Below are positions 37,528 to 48,683 of a stretch of 64,000 nt of DNA, one piece after another. A model generated the notes under the pieces. The model did not search any database. It saw only the letters and a program-made list of their open reading frames with translations, and was not told the origin of the DNA. The first letter of the stretch is position 1, and every line of letters starts with the position of its first letter. The translations under genes were made by a program, and so were the position numbers. The stretch comes from Sphingomonas piscis. Its GTDB lineage: Bacteria > Pseudomonadota > Alphaproteobacteria > Sphingomonadales > Sphingomonadaceae. The stretch covers positions 1,240,001-1,304,000 of the forward strand of contig NZ_CP049869.1 in the NCBI RefSeq assembly GCF_011300455.1. The letters run 5' to 3'.

Positions 37528-38070
37528 TTACTCGGCGGCGGCTTCTTCCTTCGACTTGTGATGGATCACAGCCGCCTTGTTGAGGATCTCCAGGATCTTC
37601 TTCAGCGCGGTCGGCTCATCGACCTGCTCCATCGCGGCGAGCTCACGCGCCAAGCGCGAGGAGGCCGCCTCGAAGATCTGCCGTTCCGAATAGCTCTGCT
37701 CCGGCGCATCGTCCGGACGGAACAGGTCGCGGGTCACTTCGGCGATCGACGTCAGGTCGCCCGAGTTGATCTTCGCCTCATATTCTTGGGCACGCCGCGA
37801 CCACATGGTGCGCTTCACCTTGGGCTTGCCCTTCAGCGTTTCCAGCGCGTCCTTCATCGTCTTGTCCGACGACAGCTTGCGCATGCCGACCGAGTCCGCC
37901 TTCGCGACGGGCACGCGAAGCGTCATTTTTTCCTTTTCGAAACGCAGAACATAGAGGTCGAGACGGGTCCCGGCGATCTCGGTGCTTTGCAGTTCTACGA
38001 CGCGGCCAACACCGTGCTTGGGGTATACGACATAATCGCCAACGTCGAAGCTAAGCGCCTTTGCAGCCAT
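37528..38070 (-). CDS. carD: CarD-family transcription regulator
   Basis: 180-aa protein that binds RNA polymerase beta and stabilises open promoter complexes, especially at rRNA promoters, as shown for mycobacterial and Caulobacter CarD/CdnL. The N-terminal RNAP-interacting Tudor-like domain starts FDVGDYVVYPKHGVGRV (residues 8-24); the C-terminal helical DNA-binding domain contains 'RRAQEYEAKINSGDLTSIAEV' (in part). The tail is acidic/Ala-rich. AAGGTGAG precedes ATG 38070. It has its own terminator and a 165-base upstream gap. Confidence 0.93.
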   Translation of the reverse strand: MAAKALSFDVGDYVVYPKHGVGRVVELQSTEIAGTRLDLYVLRFEKEKMTLRVPVAKADSVGMRKLSSDKTMKDALETLKGKPKVKRTMWSRRAQEYEAKINSGDLTSIAEVTRDLFRPDDAPEQSYSERQIFEAASSRLARELAAMEQVDEPTALKKILEILNKAAVIHHKSKEEAAAE

Positions 38071-38215
38071 TACTCACCTTTCTGAATTCAGACGGACTTT
38101 GAGCCGACACAACCCGTATCGTCCCCCAAAACGACCCGTGGTCGCGGCTGCCCGTCTGTGTGTGGTTCCTGCTAACGACCGCTTCTTGTGAATCGGCAAG
38201 CGGCCTGATGTGACA

Positions 38216-38221
38216 ATTATA
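38216..38221 (-). promoter_or_regulatory. Possible carD -10 box
   Basis: A perfect TATAAT on the minus strand lies in an AT-rich stretch 145 bases before the carD start; no good -35 is seen at the right distance. A further hairpin (CCGCTT/AAGCGG, 38179-38203) lies between it and carD. Confidence 0.35.
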
Positions 38222-38235
38222 TAGCAGAAATTAAA

Positions 38236-39318
38236 TCAAATTGCCAGTCCGAGCTGGGCCGGTGCGCTTGGCTCTTCATCCGTCAGATTGTGAAGCCCAA
38301 GACCCAACAACCTTATGCCCTTCGGCACCGGCAAAAGGGCGGTTAACAGCCCTTGACCCGCCGCCAGGAATGCCCCCTTGTCCGTGACCGGCGCGCCGAA
38401 GCTCTTTGATCGGCTGATGATCGTGAAGTCCCCATATTTCACCTTCAGCGTCACGGTCCTCCCTGCGGCCTCCGCCCGCTCGATCCGCTCCCACGCATAG
38501 CCAGCGACACGCTCCAGCTCGGCCATCAGGGCCTCAGGTTCGCTGATATCCTCGTTGAAGGTCCGTTCGGCGCTCACCGACTTGCGCCCGCGCTCCGACC
38601 GGACTTCCCGCTCGTCGATGCCGCGGCAGATGCGCCAGTACCAGCTCGCCGAGCTACCGAAATGCGCCTCCAGCTCCGGCATGGTCCACCGCTGCAGGTC
38701 GGCGCCTGTGTGGATTCCCAGCCGCTCCATCTTCGCCGCGGTGACCGGCCCCACCCCATGGAAGCGGCTGACCGGCAGCGATGCGACGAACTCCGCCCCT
38801 TTGTCTGGCGTGATCACGCAAAGACCATCCGGCTTGCGGTGGTCGGAAGCCAGCTTGGCGATGAACTTGCAATAGGACACGCCGGCCGACGCGGTCAGCT
38901 GAGTCTCTTCCTTGATGCGCCGCCTGATCTCCTCCGCAATCGCCCGCGCGCTACCCAACTGGTGCCGGTCCTCGGTGACGTCGAGATAGGCTTCGTCGAG
39001 GCTCAGCGGTTCGATTTTGTCCGTGAAGTCGGCAAAGATGTCCCGGATCTGCAGCGATACCGAGCGGTAGACGTCGAAGCGCGGCTTGACGAAGATCAGC
39101 TCCGGGCATCGGCGCTTGGCGGTGACCGACGGCATCGCCGACCGCACCCCATATTTGCGCGCCTCATAGGACGACGCCGCCACGACCCCGCGATGCCCTC
39201 CGCCGACCGCGACCGGCTTGCCCCGAAGCGCCGGATCGTCGCGCTGCTCCACCGACGCGTAGAAAGCGTCCATGTCGACGTGGATGATCTTGCGGGTCGG
39301 ATTGTGAGTTTCTGTCAC
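38236..39318 (-). CDS. dinB: DNA polymerase IV (translesion)
   Basis: 360-aa Y-family polymerase. Catalytic acidic residues are in [13 protein letters not shown] (residues 12-24) and '[11 protein letters not shown]' near 105, with helix-hairpin-helix [15 protein letters not shown] and a little-finger domain after residue 240. It copies past damaged bases. The frame has only GTG starts near the N-terminus; I chose GTG 39318 ([15 protein letters not shown]), while GTG 39345 is an alternative that leaves only 21 bases to the divergent sucC. The C-terminal ending lacks a recognisable beta-clamp motif beyond 'LGLAI'. Confidence 0.9.
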   Translation of the reverse strand: MTETHNPTRKIIHVDMDAFYASVEQRDDPALRGKPVAVGGGHRGVVAASSYEARKYGVRSAMPSVTAKRRCPELIFVKPRFDVYRSVSLQIRDIFADFTDKIEPLSLDEAYLDVTEDRHQLGSARAIAEEIRRRIKEETQLTASAGVSYCKFIAKLASDHRKPDGLCVITPDKGAEFVASLPVSRFHGVGPVTAAKMERLGIHTGADLQRWTMPELEAHFGSSASWYWRICRGIDEREVRSERGRKSVSAERTFNEDISEPEALMAELERVAGYAWERIERAEAAGRTVTLKVKYGDFTIISRSKSFGAPVTDKGAFLAAGQGLLTALLPVPKGIRLLGLGLHNLTDEEPSAPAQLGLAI

Positions 39319-39366
39319 TCGCGCGACTTTGCAATGGCGGCGCACATCTGCTTAAGGCCGCGCGTC

Positions 39367-40562
<1,196 letters not shown>

Positions 40563-40566
<4 letters not shown>

Positions 40567-41020
40567 GGCAAGAGCGTCAGGAAGGGCATTGCCGCTGCGG
40601 GGCCGTTCGCTTCGCGGTCACCGGCAAGCCCATCCTGACCTTTGCCTGCCACTGCACCGGTTGCCAGCGGATGAGCAGCAGCGCCTTTTCGCTCAGTAGC
40701 CTTTATCCAGCCGTTCAATTTGAGCAGCTGTCTGGCGAAACGGACATCGGTGGCCTGAAAGGCGGCACCCGGCACAGCTTCTGCGCCTCCTGCCTCAGCT
40801 GGCTGTGGACCGTTCCCGAAGGGCTCGACGATTACGTCAACATCCGCTCACCCATGCTGGAGGACGCGTCGGGACGCCGGGCCTTCCTCGACTGCTGGTT
40901 GACCGAAAAGCTTCCCTGGGCCAGCAGCGGCGCATGCAAAAGGTACGACACAGTGCCTGAACCCCATGAGTTCGAAGCCCTCGCCGCGGAATATGCGGCG
41001 TGGGATGGAGAGGTAACACC

Positions 41021-41024
<4 letters not shown>
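40563..41024 (+). CDS. GFA-type zinc protein
   Basis: 153-aa protein with the GFA/Mss4-like fold. Zinc ligands: GHCRCGAV (residues 8-15), '[10 protein letters not shown]' (about 29-38) and 'FCASCLSWL' (about 73-81). The founding member is a glutathione-dependent formaldehyde-activating enzyme, but most relatives have no proven activity. Start is a TTG at 40563 overlapping the sucC stop; its own stop overlaps the etfB start (ATGA), so it is tightly coupled between both. Confidence 0.8.
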
Positions 41025-41766
<742 letters not shown>

Positions 41767-41770
<4 letters not shown>

Positions 41771-42696
41771 AGTGCCTCGTTCTCGTTGAACATGAAGGCG
41801 GGCAACTCAAGGACGCCACCCTCGCCGCCGTCACTGCCGCTGCCAGGCTTGGCGAAGTCCATCTGCTGGTCGCGGGGTCTGATGTTGGCCCGGTCGCCGA
41901 GCAGGCTGCGAGGATCGCGGGCGTTGGTAAGGTCCACGTCGGCGACGACGCCGCCTTCCAGCATGCGCTTGCCGAGAATGTCGCGCCGCTCGCCGTCCAG
42001 CTGATGGAAAGCCACGACGTCTTCCTCGCCGCGGCGACCACCACCGGCAAGAACATCGCCCCGCGCATCGCCGCTCTGCTCGACGTCATGCAAGTCAGCG
42101 ACATTCTCTCGGTCGAGAGCGAAGACACCTTCACGCGCCCCATCTACGCCGGCAACGCCATTGCCACCGTGCGCTCGTCGGATGCCAAGAAGGTCATCAC
42201 CGTCCGCACCACCGCCTTCGAGAAGGCGGACGCCGAGGGCGGCTCCGGTACTATCGAGCAAGTCGGCGGCGGTTCGAACGTAGGCTTGTCCACCTTCGTC
42301 GGCCTCGAAGCCGAACATAGCGAGCGGCCCGAGCTGACCAGCGCCAAGTTCATCGTCTCGGGCGGCCGGGCACTTGGCAGCGCGGAGCAGTTCCACGCTC
42401 TCATCGACCCGCTTGCCGACAAGCTCGGCGCCGCCGTCGGTGCCAGCCGCGCCGCGGTCGATGCCGGTTATGCACCCAACGACTATCAGGTCGGCCAGAC
42501 CGGCAAGATCGTCGCCCCCGACCTCTACATCGCGGTCGGCATCTCCGGCGCCATCCAGCACCTGGCGGGCATGAAGGATGCAAAAACCATCGTCGCCATC
42601 AACAAGGACGAGGACGCCCCCATCTTCCAGATCGCCGACGTCGGCCTGGTCGGGGATCTCTTCAAGATCGTGCCGGAGCTAACCGAAAAGTTGTGA
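41767..42696 (+). CDS. etfA: Electron transfer flavoprotein alpha subunit
   Basis: 309-aa FAD-binding subunit of ETF. The C-terminal FAD domain shows SGGRALGS, '[30 protein letters not shown]' (in parts) and [20 protein letters not shown]. Normal length. Coupled to etfB by ATGA overlap. Together with sucC and etfB it forms a four-gene unit that links TCA and acyl-CoA oxidation. Confidence 0.96.
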
Positions 42697-42706
42697 GGCC
42701 CCGGTC

Positions 42707-43383
42707 TTGAGCTTGGTCGACACGGGAGCTGCCTATTTCCCCGCGGTGCTGAGTTCGTCCGATCTCAAGCGGCTCGCAGCGTTGTTTCCCGCTATACCGC
42801 TGGCCTGCGGCTTACAAAATCCGACCTCAGCGGAGTGGCGGACCTGATTACGGTTTCGGGCGATGTCGGGTCGATTGCCGGCGCCTTGCTTGGACCCGAG
42901 GCTCGCCCGCGCCGAGCGCTGCTGCTCGACAAGTCGCCGGAGGTGAACTGGCGTCTTGGTTGGCATCAGGACCGCACGATATCCGTGCAACGGCGCATCG
43001 ATGTTCCCGGCTTCACCGCATGGTCGGTGAAGTCTGGCCAGCTGCACGTCCAGCCGCCCCAAGAAATCACACAGCGTATGATTACCCTCCGCATACATCT
43101 GGACCGCGTTGATCAGGACAATGCCCCGCTTCGTGTTCTCGCAGGTTCGCATCGGCTTGGTCGACTGACCAATGAACAAGTGGAAAAAGCTGCGACCGAC
43201 CTAGCGGAGGTGGTGTGTTTGGCTGAAGCGGGAGATGTTTGGGCGTACAATACGGCCATCGTTCATGCATCAGGCGAGCAGCAAAGCGGAGGCAGGCGCC
43301 GAGTCTTGCAACTCGACTATTCTGCTGACGAGCTACCCGGCGGTCTCGAATGGGCCGTCGGCGAAGATTACCTCTATGACTAA
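42707..43383 (+). pseudogene. Phytanoyl-CoA dioxygenase family protein, frameshifted
   Basis: PhyH-type Fe(II)/2-oxoglutarate dioxygenase. Iron ligands are in GWHQDRT (H-x-D) and 'IVHASG' (distal His), with Arg after 'GGRRRVLQLDY' for 2-oxoglutarate. The N-terminal '[28 protein letters not shown]' segment (in parts), typical of the family, reads from TTG 42707 in one frame, but from about 42800 (GLRLTKSDLSG) the frame changes. One missing C near 42796 would explain it. The intact part from GTG 42835 keeps all catalytic residues. It follows etfA by ten bases. Substrate unknown; small-molecule hydroxylation is likely. Confidence 0.68.
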
Positions 43384-44675
43384 CGCTTCGCCCGCAAATC
43401 ACTCGGCAGCGTCGGCTCGCTAATGATCTGTTCGAACCGCTTCCATCGCGCCGCCTCGCCCTGGCGGCTCTCGACATCGGCCCGGACCATGTCCTGGCCG
43501 AGGCCGTAGTTGATCACATAGGTCCGGTACTGCTTGGTGAAGCTCACCGACTGCTTGGCTCGCGCCTCGCTCATCAGCTGGTACTTGCGGGTGAGCGCCA
43601 CTGCTTCCGCCTCGCTGATCCTGCCGTTAAGAAACTCGCGAGCGATGGTCATCCGGGCGCCGCCGAGCTTCTTGGTTGCTTCCAAAAGCGCGTCGTAGCG
43701 GTCGGCATCCGCCGTCGGCAGACCGGCGAGCGGGTAGAGCGTGCGCGTTTCGAACTGGACCTTGCGCTTGCCCGGAAAGGCCAGCTCGACGCCGTAATTG
43801 GCCGAGCCTTCCGCGATGATCGCCTGCGGGGAGAAGAGCGGGAAGACGCTGTCTTCAATCCACCCACGGCCGCGCGTCAGCTTCTGTTCCAGCAACGAAT
43901 TCAGCGAATGGTGCCCGGGATAGCCCTCATGGCAGCCGAGATCGACGGCACGGCTGATCCGGATCGGCAGGTCGGTGTTGACCTCGATCTTGGAATGATA
44001 GCCGCCCTGATAGTAATTATAGCCCGACCAGCTCTTGCCGGTGACGAAGGCCAGGTCGAACCGCTCGCCCGGTGGCATCCTGAAATGGCTCAGCGTCTCG
44101 GCGCGGCAACCTGCAATCGCGGCATCGAACACCGGCTTCAGCCGATCCTTGGGAATGGTGAAGCGGTTCTGGAAAGCGTCGACGCGGTCGCCGATCGGAC
44201 CGGTGCCGGGCACCAGCCGCTCGATCTCCGCCACCACGGGATCGTAGAAGGACAAGGGCTTGAGATCGGGCACGACGCCGAACAACCCCCGCGCCTCCTC
44301 GTCGAAGCTCAACTTCTCGCCCTGCAGCATTCGCAGCCGCGTGTCGGCCGCAGTCAGCTGGGCAGCCAGGAAGCGGGCGCGGCGTGCATCCGGGCCGGCA
44401 CCGGGCCTGCTCAGCCTCGCCACGCGTGCGCTGAGCGCCCGAGTCGCCGAGCGTAGTGCGGCAAGGTTCGAGCGCTTCGCCAGCGCCTGGCCCTGCGCCT
44501 TCAGCGCCGCCGGTCCGTAGTAAGCGTCGATATAGCCCTCTTCCTTTTCGCCGATGGCGAGTTGGAGTACGACGTAGTCGCGGGCCACCGCGTTCAAACT
44601 GTCCGGCCGCCGCTGCGCTCCTGCGGGCTGGAGGAAGGTCGCGGCAACAAGGGCCGAAATCAGCAACTTCTTCAC
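43380..44675 (-). CDS. DUF885 family protein, putative metallopeptidase
   Basis: 431 aa with a signal peptide (residues 1-20, cut after AGA). The zinc-type motif HEGYPGHH near residue 257 is the hallmark of DUF885/M32-like proteins, with a Glu further on in 'IIAEGSANYG' as a likely third ligand. Likely a periplasmic or secreted peptidase; activity untested for this clade. Its start overlaps the nhaA stop by four bases, and its stop shares four bases with the convergent PhyH gene. Confidence 0.82.
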   Translation of the reverse strand: MKKLLISALVAATFLQPAGAQRRPDSLNAVARDYVVLQLAIGEKEEGYIDAYYGPAALKAQGQALAKRSNLAALRSATRALSARVARLSRPGAGPDARRARFLAAQLTAADTRLRMLQGEKLSFDEEARGLFGVVPDLKPLSFYDPVVAEIERLVPGTGPIGDRVDAFQNRFTIPKDRLKPVFDAAIAGCRAETLSHFRMPPGERFDLAFVTGKSWSGYNYYQGGYHSKIEVNTDLPIRISRAVDLGCHEGYPGHHSLNSLLEQKLTRGRGWIEDSVFPLFSPQAIIAEGSANYGVELAFPGKRKVQFETRTLYPLAGLPTADADRYDALLEATKKLGGARMTIAREFLNGRISEAEAVALTRKYQLMSEARAKQSVSFTKQYRTYVINYGLGQDMVRADVESRQGEAARWKRFEQIISEPTLPSDLRAKR

Positions 44676-45883
44676 GAACGTTCCTCCACATCCTCGCCGA
44701 AAATCTCACGAGCTTCGGCATCATCACCGGCAAGGGCCGGCACCGTTTTCACGAACCGCAGCACTGCAAAGCCCGCAACCGCCGACAGCAGGGACCCGGC
44801 CAGCGTCCCGATCTTCGCTGCCTCCACCTTATCCGGCTCGCCCGGAAAGGCGAGCGCGCCGATGAACAAGCTCATCGTGAAGCCAACGCCGCAGAGCAGA
44901 GACGCCCCGTAAATCTGGGTCCAACGCGTGCCAGGCGGCTGCACCGATCCCGTCAGCTTCACCGTCAGCCACACCGCCGCGAAGACGCCAAGCTGCTTTC
45001 CGACGAACAGGCCCAAAGCGATCCCCAACGGCAGCGCGCCCGAAAGTGCGGCTGCCCCGCCGAAATGAACCCCGGCGCTTGCCAGTCCGAACAGCGGCAT
45101 GATCCCGAACATCACCCAGGGGTGAATGGCATGCTCCAGATGCCGAAGAGGCGATTGCGGTTCGCCTCGCCCGAGCGGAATGGTGAGCGCTGCCACCACT
45201 CCGGCAATGGTCGCATGAATGCCGCTCGCCAGCATCGCCAGCCACAGCAGGGCGAACCCGACCAGGAAGGGCCACAGCCGCCGCACCCCGAACAGGCTCA
45301 TCAGCGCCATCGCGCCGGTGATCGCCAGCGCAATGCCGATCGCAGTTGCATCGAGGTCTGCGGTGTAGGCGACCGCGATGATGATCACCGCGCCGATGTC
45401 GTCGACGATGGCGATCGCAACCAGCAGAAGCTTGAGCGACGGGCTCGCTCGGTCGCCAAGCAATGCCAGCACTCCGACGGCAAAGGCAATGTCGGTCGCC
45501 GAGGGGATCGCCCACCCGGGCGCGAGCGCGGGATCGAAGCCCGTTACCGCAAGATAGATCAGCGCTGGCACCGCCATCCCCGCCGCGGCTGCGACGATGG
45601 GCAGCCGCCGTTCGGCGGGCGTCGAAAGCCGCCCTTCGAACCACTCCCGCTTCACCTCCAGCCCGACGAGCAGGAAGAAGATCGCCATCAACCCATCGGC
45701 AACCCATTCGTGGACCGTCGGCACGCCCAGTCGCGGCAGGGAGGGGCCGAGGTGAAGGTGGAGAATGCGATCATAGCCGCCGGCAGCTGGACCGTTGGCG
45801 AGCAGCAGCGCGGCGGCAGCGGCAGCCATCAGCAGCAGACCCGCGCGCTTTTCCGAGCGCTGAATGTCCCCCGCGTCCGCCAT
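44672..45883 (-). CDS. nhaA: Na+/H+ antiporter NhaA
   Basis: 403-aa, 12-helix antiporter that exports Na+ in exchange for H+ at alkaline pH. Ion-binding residues: 'SATDIAFAVGVL' (Asp of helix IV) and the paired Asp in 'IAIVDDIGAVIII' (helix V). The N-terminal amphipathic extension and a polar C-terminal tail with Glu/Asp are present. First gene of a two-gene unit with the DUF885 gene. 33 bases separate it from the GH95 gene on the same strand. Confidence 0.95.
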   Translation of the reverse strand: MADAGDIQRSEKRAGLLLMAAAAAALLLANGPAAGGYDRILHLHLGPSLPRLGVPTVHEWVADGLMAIFFLLVGLEVKREWFEGRLSTPAERRLPIVAAAAGMAVPALIYLAVTGFDPALAPGWAIPSATDIAFAVGVLALLGDRASPSLKLLLVAIAIVDDIGAVIIIAVAYTADLDATAIGIALAITGAMALMSLFGVRRLWPFLVGFALLWLAMLASGIHATIAGVVAALTIPLGRGEPQSPLRHLEHAIHPWVMFGIMPLFGLASAGVHFGGAAALSGALPLGIALGLFVGKQLGVFAAVWLTVKLTGSVQPPGTRWTQIYGASLLCGVGFTMSLFIGALAFPGEPDKVEAAKIGTLAGSLLSAVAGFAVLRFVKTVPALAGDDAEAREIFGEDVEERS

Positions 45884-45916
45884 GGCCGCGACCTTAGCCG
45901 CCGCTTTCGCGCGGCG

Positions 45917-48352
45917 CTATGCCGGGAAGCGGGCTATCCCGGACGCGCGCAGGTCCAGCGTCCGCACCTGTCCTCGATAGCGGATCGGCACCTTGGCATG
46001 CGGCGGCCCCTTGACCGTCATCGTCGCCAGCGCCCGGTCACGCCAAGAGAGGTCCACCGTCAGCCCGCCCTTGGCCCGGATGCCTCGAACGCTGCCGCTG
46101 GGCCAGGCCTGAGGCAGGGCAGCCAGGGGCCTCAGCTCGCCGCCCCAGCTTTGCAGGATCATTTCCATGATCGCCGCCGCGCCGCCGAAATTCCCGTCGA
46201 TCTGAAAGGGCGGATGCGCGTCGAACATGTTGGGATAGGTGCGCTTGGGGCCGAGCAGGCCCTTGAGGATGTCATGCGCATGGTCTCCGTCGCCGAGCCG
46301 TGCCCACAGGCAGGCGCGCCATGCCGTCGCCCAGCCGGTCGCAAGATCGCCGCGCGTCCGGAGCGTGACCTTGACCGCTTCCGCGAGTGCCGGCGTGTCG
46401 CGGACGTTGACCTGTTCGCTGGGATAGACGGCATAGAGTTGGGACACGTGCCGATGCTGCTGCTCGGGGGCGAGGTCGTCCCAATCCTCCAGCCACTCCT
46501 GGAACTGGCCGCTCTTGCCGACCCGGTCGGGCGAAAGCCGCGCTCTCGCCGACGCAATCTGGCCAAGCAAAGGCTCGTTCTTGCCGAGCTCCTTGGCCAC
46601 GGCAGTTGTAAAGTCGAATAGGTCGCGGACGATCTGGCGGTCCATCGCCGGCCCGGAGCAGAGTGCAGTCCCAAACGGGTGCGGGTTTTCCGGTGACACG
46701 GATGGGGAGGTGACGAGCCCGCGCCCTTTGGGATCCTCAACCAGCGCATCGAGGAAGAACAGAGCCGCTCCCCGCATCAGAGGATAGAGCCGATCGAGCA
46801 GGCGCGGGTCGCGGCTATATTCCCAGTGCTGGTAGAGCGTCGTGCACAGCCAGGCGCCACCGCATGGCCACAGCCCCCATTGCGGCCCGTCGATCGGCGC
46901 CGCCGCCCGCCAGATATCGGTATTATGGTGCGCGACCCAGCCCCGCGCGCCGTACATCGTCTTGGCCGTCGCTGCGCCGCGGACGCTCAGTTCTTCGACC
47001 ATCCGCAGCAGGGGCTCGACGGTGACCGCCAGGTTCGCCGGATCGGCCGGCCAGTAGTTCATCTCCGTGTTGATGTTGATCGTATATTTGCTTCCCCACG
47101 GCGGCTCGGTGCCCTCGTTCCAGATGCCTTGGAGGTTCGCCGGCTGTGTGCCCGGTCGTGACGAGGCGATCAGCAAGTAACGGGCGTACTGAAGATAAAG
47201 GGCGGCGAGCGCAGGGTCTTCCTTGCTCTCCGACCGCACGATCCGGCGGTCGGTTGTCAGCCCGGTGGGCGCACTTCCCAGGTCGATCGAGAAGCGGTCG
47301 AACAAGGCACGATGGTCCGCGACATGCACGCGGCGGAGAGCAGCGAAGGACTTGCCCGTGGCCCCCCGCATCCGATCCCTGACGATCGCCTCGGGATCTC
47401 CACCGATATCGTCGAAGCGCTGAAAAGAGGTGGCGGCGGTCACGAGCAAGGTGACGCTCCGCGCGCCAGTAATGCGCAACTGGCCGCCGCTTGCCACCAA
47501 CTTGCCGTCTGTGACGATCTGCGCGAGCAACGCATAGCTCAGCCCACCCTCGACGCCAGCGGCTGCCCCATTCTTGCCGACGATCAGGAGCTGGTTGCCT
47601 GTGGCGGTGACCGCAGCACCATGGGTGTCCGCAGGATCCGCGACTTTCCCCAACCAGTCGGCGGCACGACCGTGGTCGACGCCCGTAGCGGTGCCTTGGA
47701 AATCCGAGGGCCGCAGAGAGATTTTGCGAGGACCGCGATAGGAAAGCGCGAAGCCGATCCGCTGCTTGCCGGTGGCGCTCATGTGCAGGGCGATGAGCTG
47801 GTCCGGTGCCGATGCGAAGGCTTCGCGAACGATCTGCCCGGACGCGGCCGAATAGGTCGTGCGCTGGACGGCATCCGCCAGGTCCAGCCGACGCTCGTAG
47901 CGCCGCGGCGCCGACGGATCGTCGAAGGTCAGGAACAGGTCGCCCAGCGTGCCGTACGGCATCTGGGTCAGCGGCTTGGCCATCATCTTTGCGCTGGCGA
48001 GCTTCTCCGCATCCTTGAAGCGGCCGGCATCGATTAGCCGGCGCACCTCCGGCAGCGCGGCGAGTGCCTCGGGATTGTCGGGTGTATAAGGTCGGCCCGC
48101 CCACAGCGTGTCTTCATTCAGTTGCAGCCGTTCCTGCGCGACCCCGCCGAACAGCATCGCGCCCATCCGCCCATTGCCGATTGGCAGGGCCTGCACCCAG
48201 GCCTCCGCCGGCCGGTCGTAGCGAAGCGCCAGCGCATCCTTGTCGTTGCGGGCCGAAGCCGTCTGCGCGGCCGATGCTTGGGCGGCGAGCGGCAGCGCCG
48301 CCGACGCGCCAAGAAAAGACCGCCGGCCTAAGCGAAAAACATCCTTCTCCAT
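45917..48352 (-). CDS. GH95 alpha-L-fucosidase/galactosidase-like enzyme
   Basis: 811-aa enzyme exported by the Tat pathway: GRRSFLGASAALPLAAQA at residues 9-26 has the twin-Arg motif. GH95 features are the N-terminal beta-sandwich starting 'LRYDRPAEAWVQALPIGNGRMGAMLFGG' (in parts), the (alpha/alpha)6 barrel with NLQGIWNEG, 'MNYWPADPANLAV', 'WGLWPCGGAWLC' and ITSPSVSPEN-type 'VTSPSVSPENPH', and a C-terminal domain. It removes alpha-L-fucosyl or alpha-L-galactosyl residues from plant polysaccharides such as xyloglucan. No sugar transporter is adjacent. A hairpin (GCAGCC/GGCTGC, 48357-48372) lies just before the start. Confidence 0.9.
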   Translation of the reverse strand: MEKDVFRLGRRSFLGASAALPLAAQASAAQTASARNDKDALALRYDRPAEAWVQALPIGNGRMGAMLFGGVAQERLQLNEDTLWAGRPYTPDNPEALAALPEVRRLIDAGRFKDAEKLASAKMMAKPLTQMPYGTLGDLFLTFDDPSAPRRYERRLDLADAVQRTTYSAASGQIVREAFASAPDQLIALHMSATGKQRIGFALSYRGPRKISLRPSDFQGTATGVDHGRAADWLGKVADPADTHGAAVTATGNQLLIVGKNGAAAGVEGGLSYALLAQIVTDGKLVASGGQLRITGARSVTLLVTAATSFQRFDDIGGDPEAIVRDRMRGATGKSFAALRRVHVADHRALFDRFSIDLGSAPTGLTTDRRIVRSESKEDPALAALYLQYARYLLIASSRPGTQPANLQGIWNEGTEPPWGSKYTININTEMNYWPADPANLAVTVEPLLRMVEELSVRGAATAKTMYGARGWVAHHNTDIWRAAAPIDGPQWGLWPCGGAWLCTTLYQHWEYSRDPRLLDRLYPLMRGAALFFLDALVEDPKGRGLVTSPSVSPENPHPFGTALCSGPAMDRQIVRDLFDFTTAVAKELGKNEPLLGQIASARARLSPDRVGKSGQFQEWLEDWDDLAPEQQHRHVSQLYAVYPSEQVNVRDTPALAEAVKVTLRTRGDLATGWATAWRACLWARLGDGDHAHDILKGLLGPKRTYPNMFDAHPPFQIDGNFGGAAAIMEMILQSWGGELRPLAALPQAWPSGSVRGIRAKGGLTVDLSWRDRALATMTVKGPPHAKVPIRYRGQVRTLDLRASGIARFPA

Positions 48353-48392
48353 GGCCGCAGCCTAACGGCTGCCGCCGCCGCCGCAAGCGTGG

Positions 48393-48575
48393 CTAGCGCA
48401 CGTGCTCGGGCTTACCCTTGCGCTTGGTCGACGCCATCTTTTCCAGCTCTTTTTCGCTCATGCTGTCCGCCATCTGCTTGGACGCGCCCTTGAGCTTCGA
48501 CTTGGGCGTGTCACCGCGCTTGGCCGACAAAGCGGCGCCCGCGGCCTTCTGCTGCGCTCCGGATTTAGCAGGCAT
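48393..48575 (-). CDS. DUF3008 small basic protein
   Basis: 60-aa, very polar and Lys-rich protein of the DUF3008 family: starts MPAKSGAQQKAAGAALSAKR, ends with 'MSEKELEKMASTKRKGKPEHVR' (in part). Such proteins are seen in alphaproteobacteria and some show general-stress expression; no activity is known. The start ATG 48575 is the family's normal start (a longer frame exists but is spurious). A GGAAG-N17-CGTT element upstream is close to the stress sigma consensus. Distance to the GH95 start is 40 bases. Confidence 0.83.
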   Translation of the reverse strand: MPAKSGAQQKAAGAALSAKRGDTPKSKLKGASKQMADSMSEKELEKMASTKRKGKPEHVR

Positions 48576-48597
48576 GCTTGATCTCCTTCGTCGCTTT

Positions 48598-48623
48598 AAC
48601 GCACGAGCAACGCGTCGGCTTCC
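48598..48623 (-). promoter_or_regulatory. Weak general-stress-type promoter for DUF3008
   Basis: On the minus strand GGAAG (48619-48623), 17 bases, CGTT (48598-48601), one mismatch from the alphaproteobacterial EcfG consensus GGAAC-N16/17-CGTT. The start codon is 22 bases beyond the -10 box. Low confidence because one mismatch occurs by chance. Confidence 0.35.
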
Positions 48624-48664
48624 TCTTGCGCAAGGCAGCGCATCGCCGCACACTTCTCACGCCG

Positions 48665-48682
48665 GATCACTTGGGAGTGATC
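48665..48682 (+). promoter_or_regulatory. Perfect stem-loop covering the ribosome site
   Basis: GATCACT (48665-48671), loop TGGG, AGTGATC (48676-48682) form a perfect 7-4-7 inverted repeat. GGGAG, the ribosome-binding site of the following gene (ATG 48684), lies in the loop and the start of the second arm. It can be an operator or an RNA structure that controls translation. Confidence 0.5.
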
Positions 48683-48683
48683 G

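Noticed and set aside
38662..39366. Apparent N-terminal extension of sucC
   Set aside because: It is antisense to dinB; SucC has its normal start at ATG 39367.
44456..46621. 721-codon plus-strand frame across DUF885, nhaA and GH95
   Set aside because: It crosses three well-supported minus-strand genes and is low-complexity Arg/Pro/Ala sequence.
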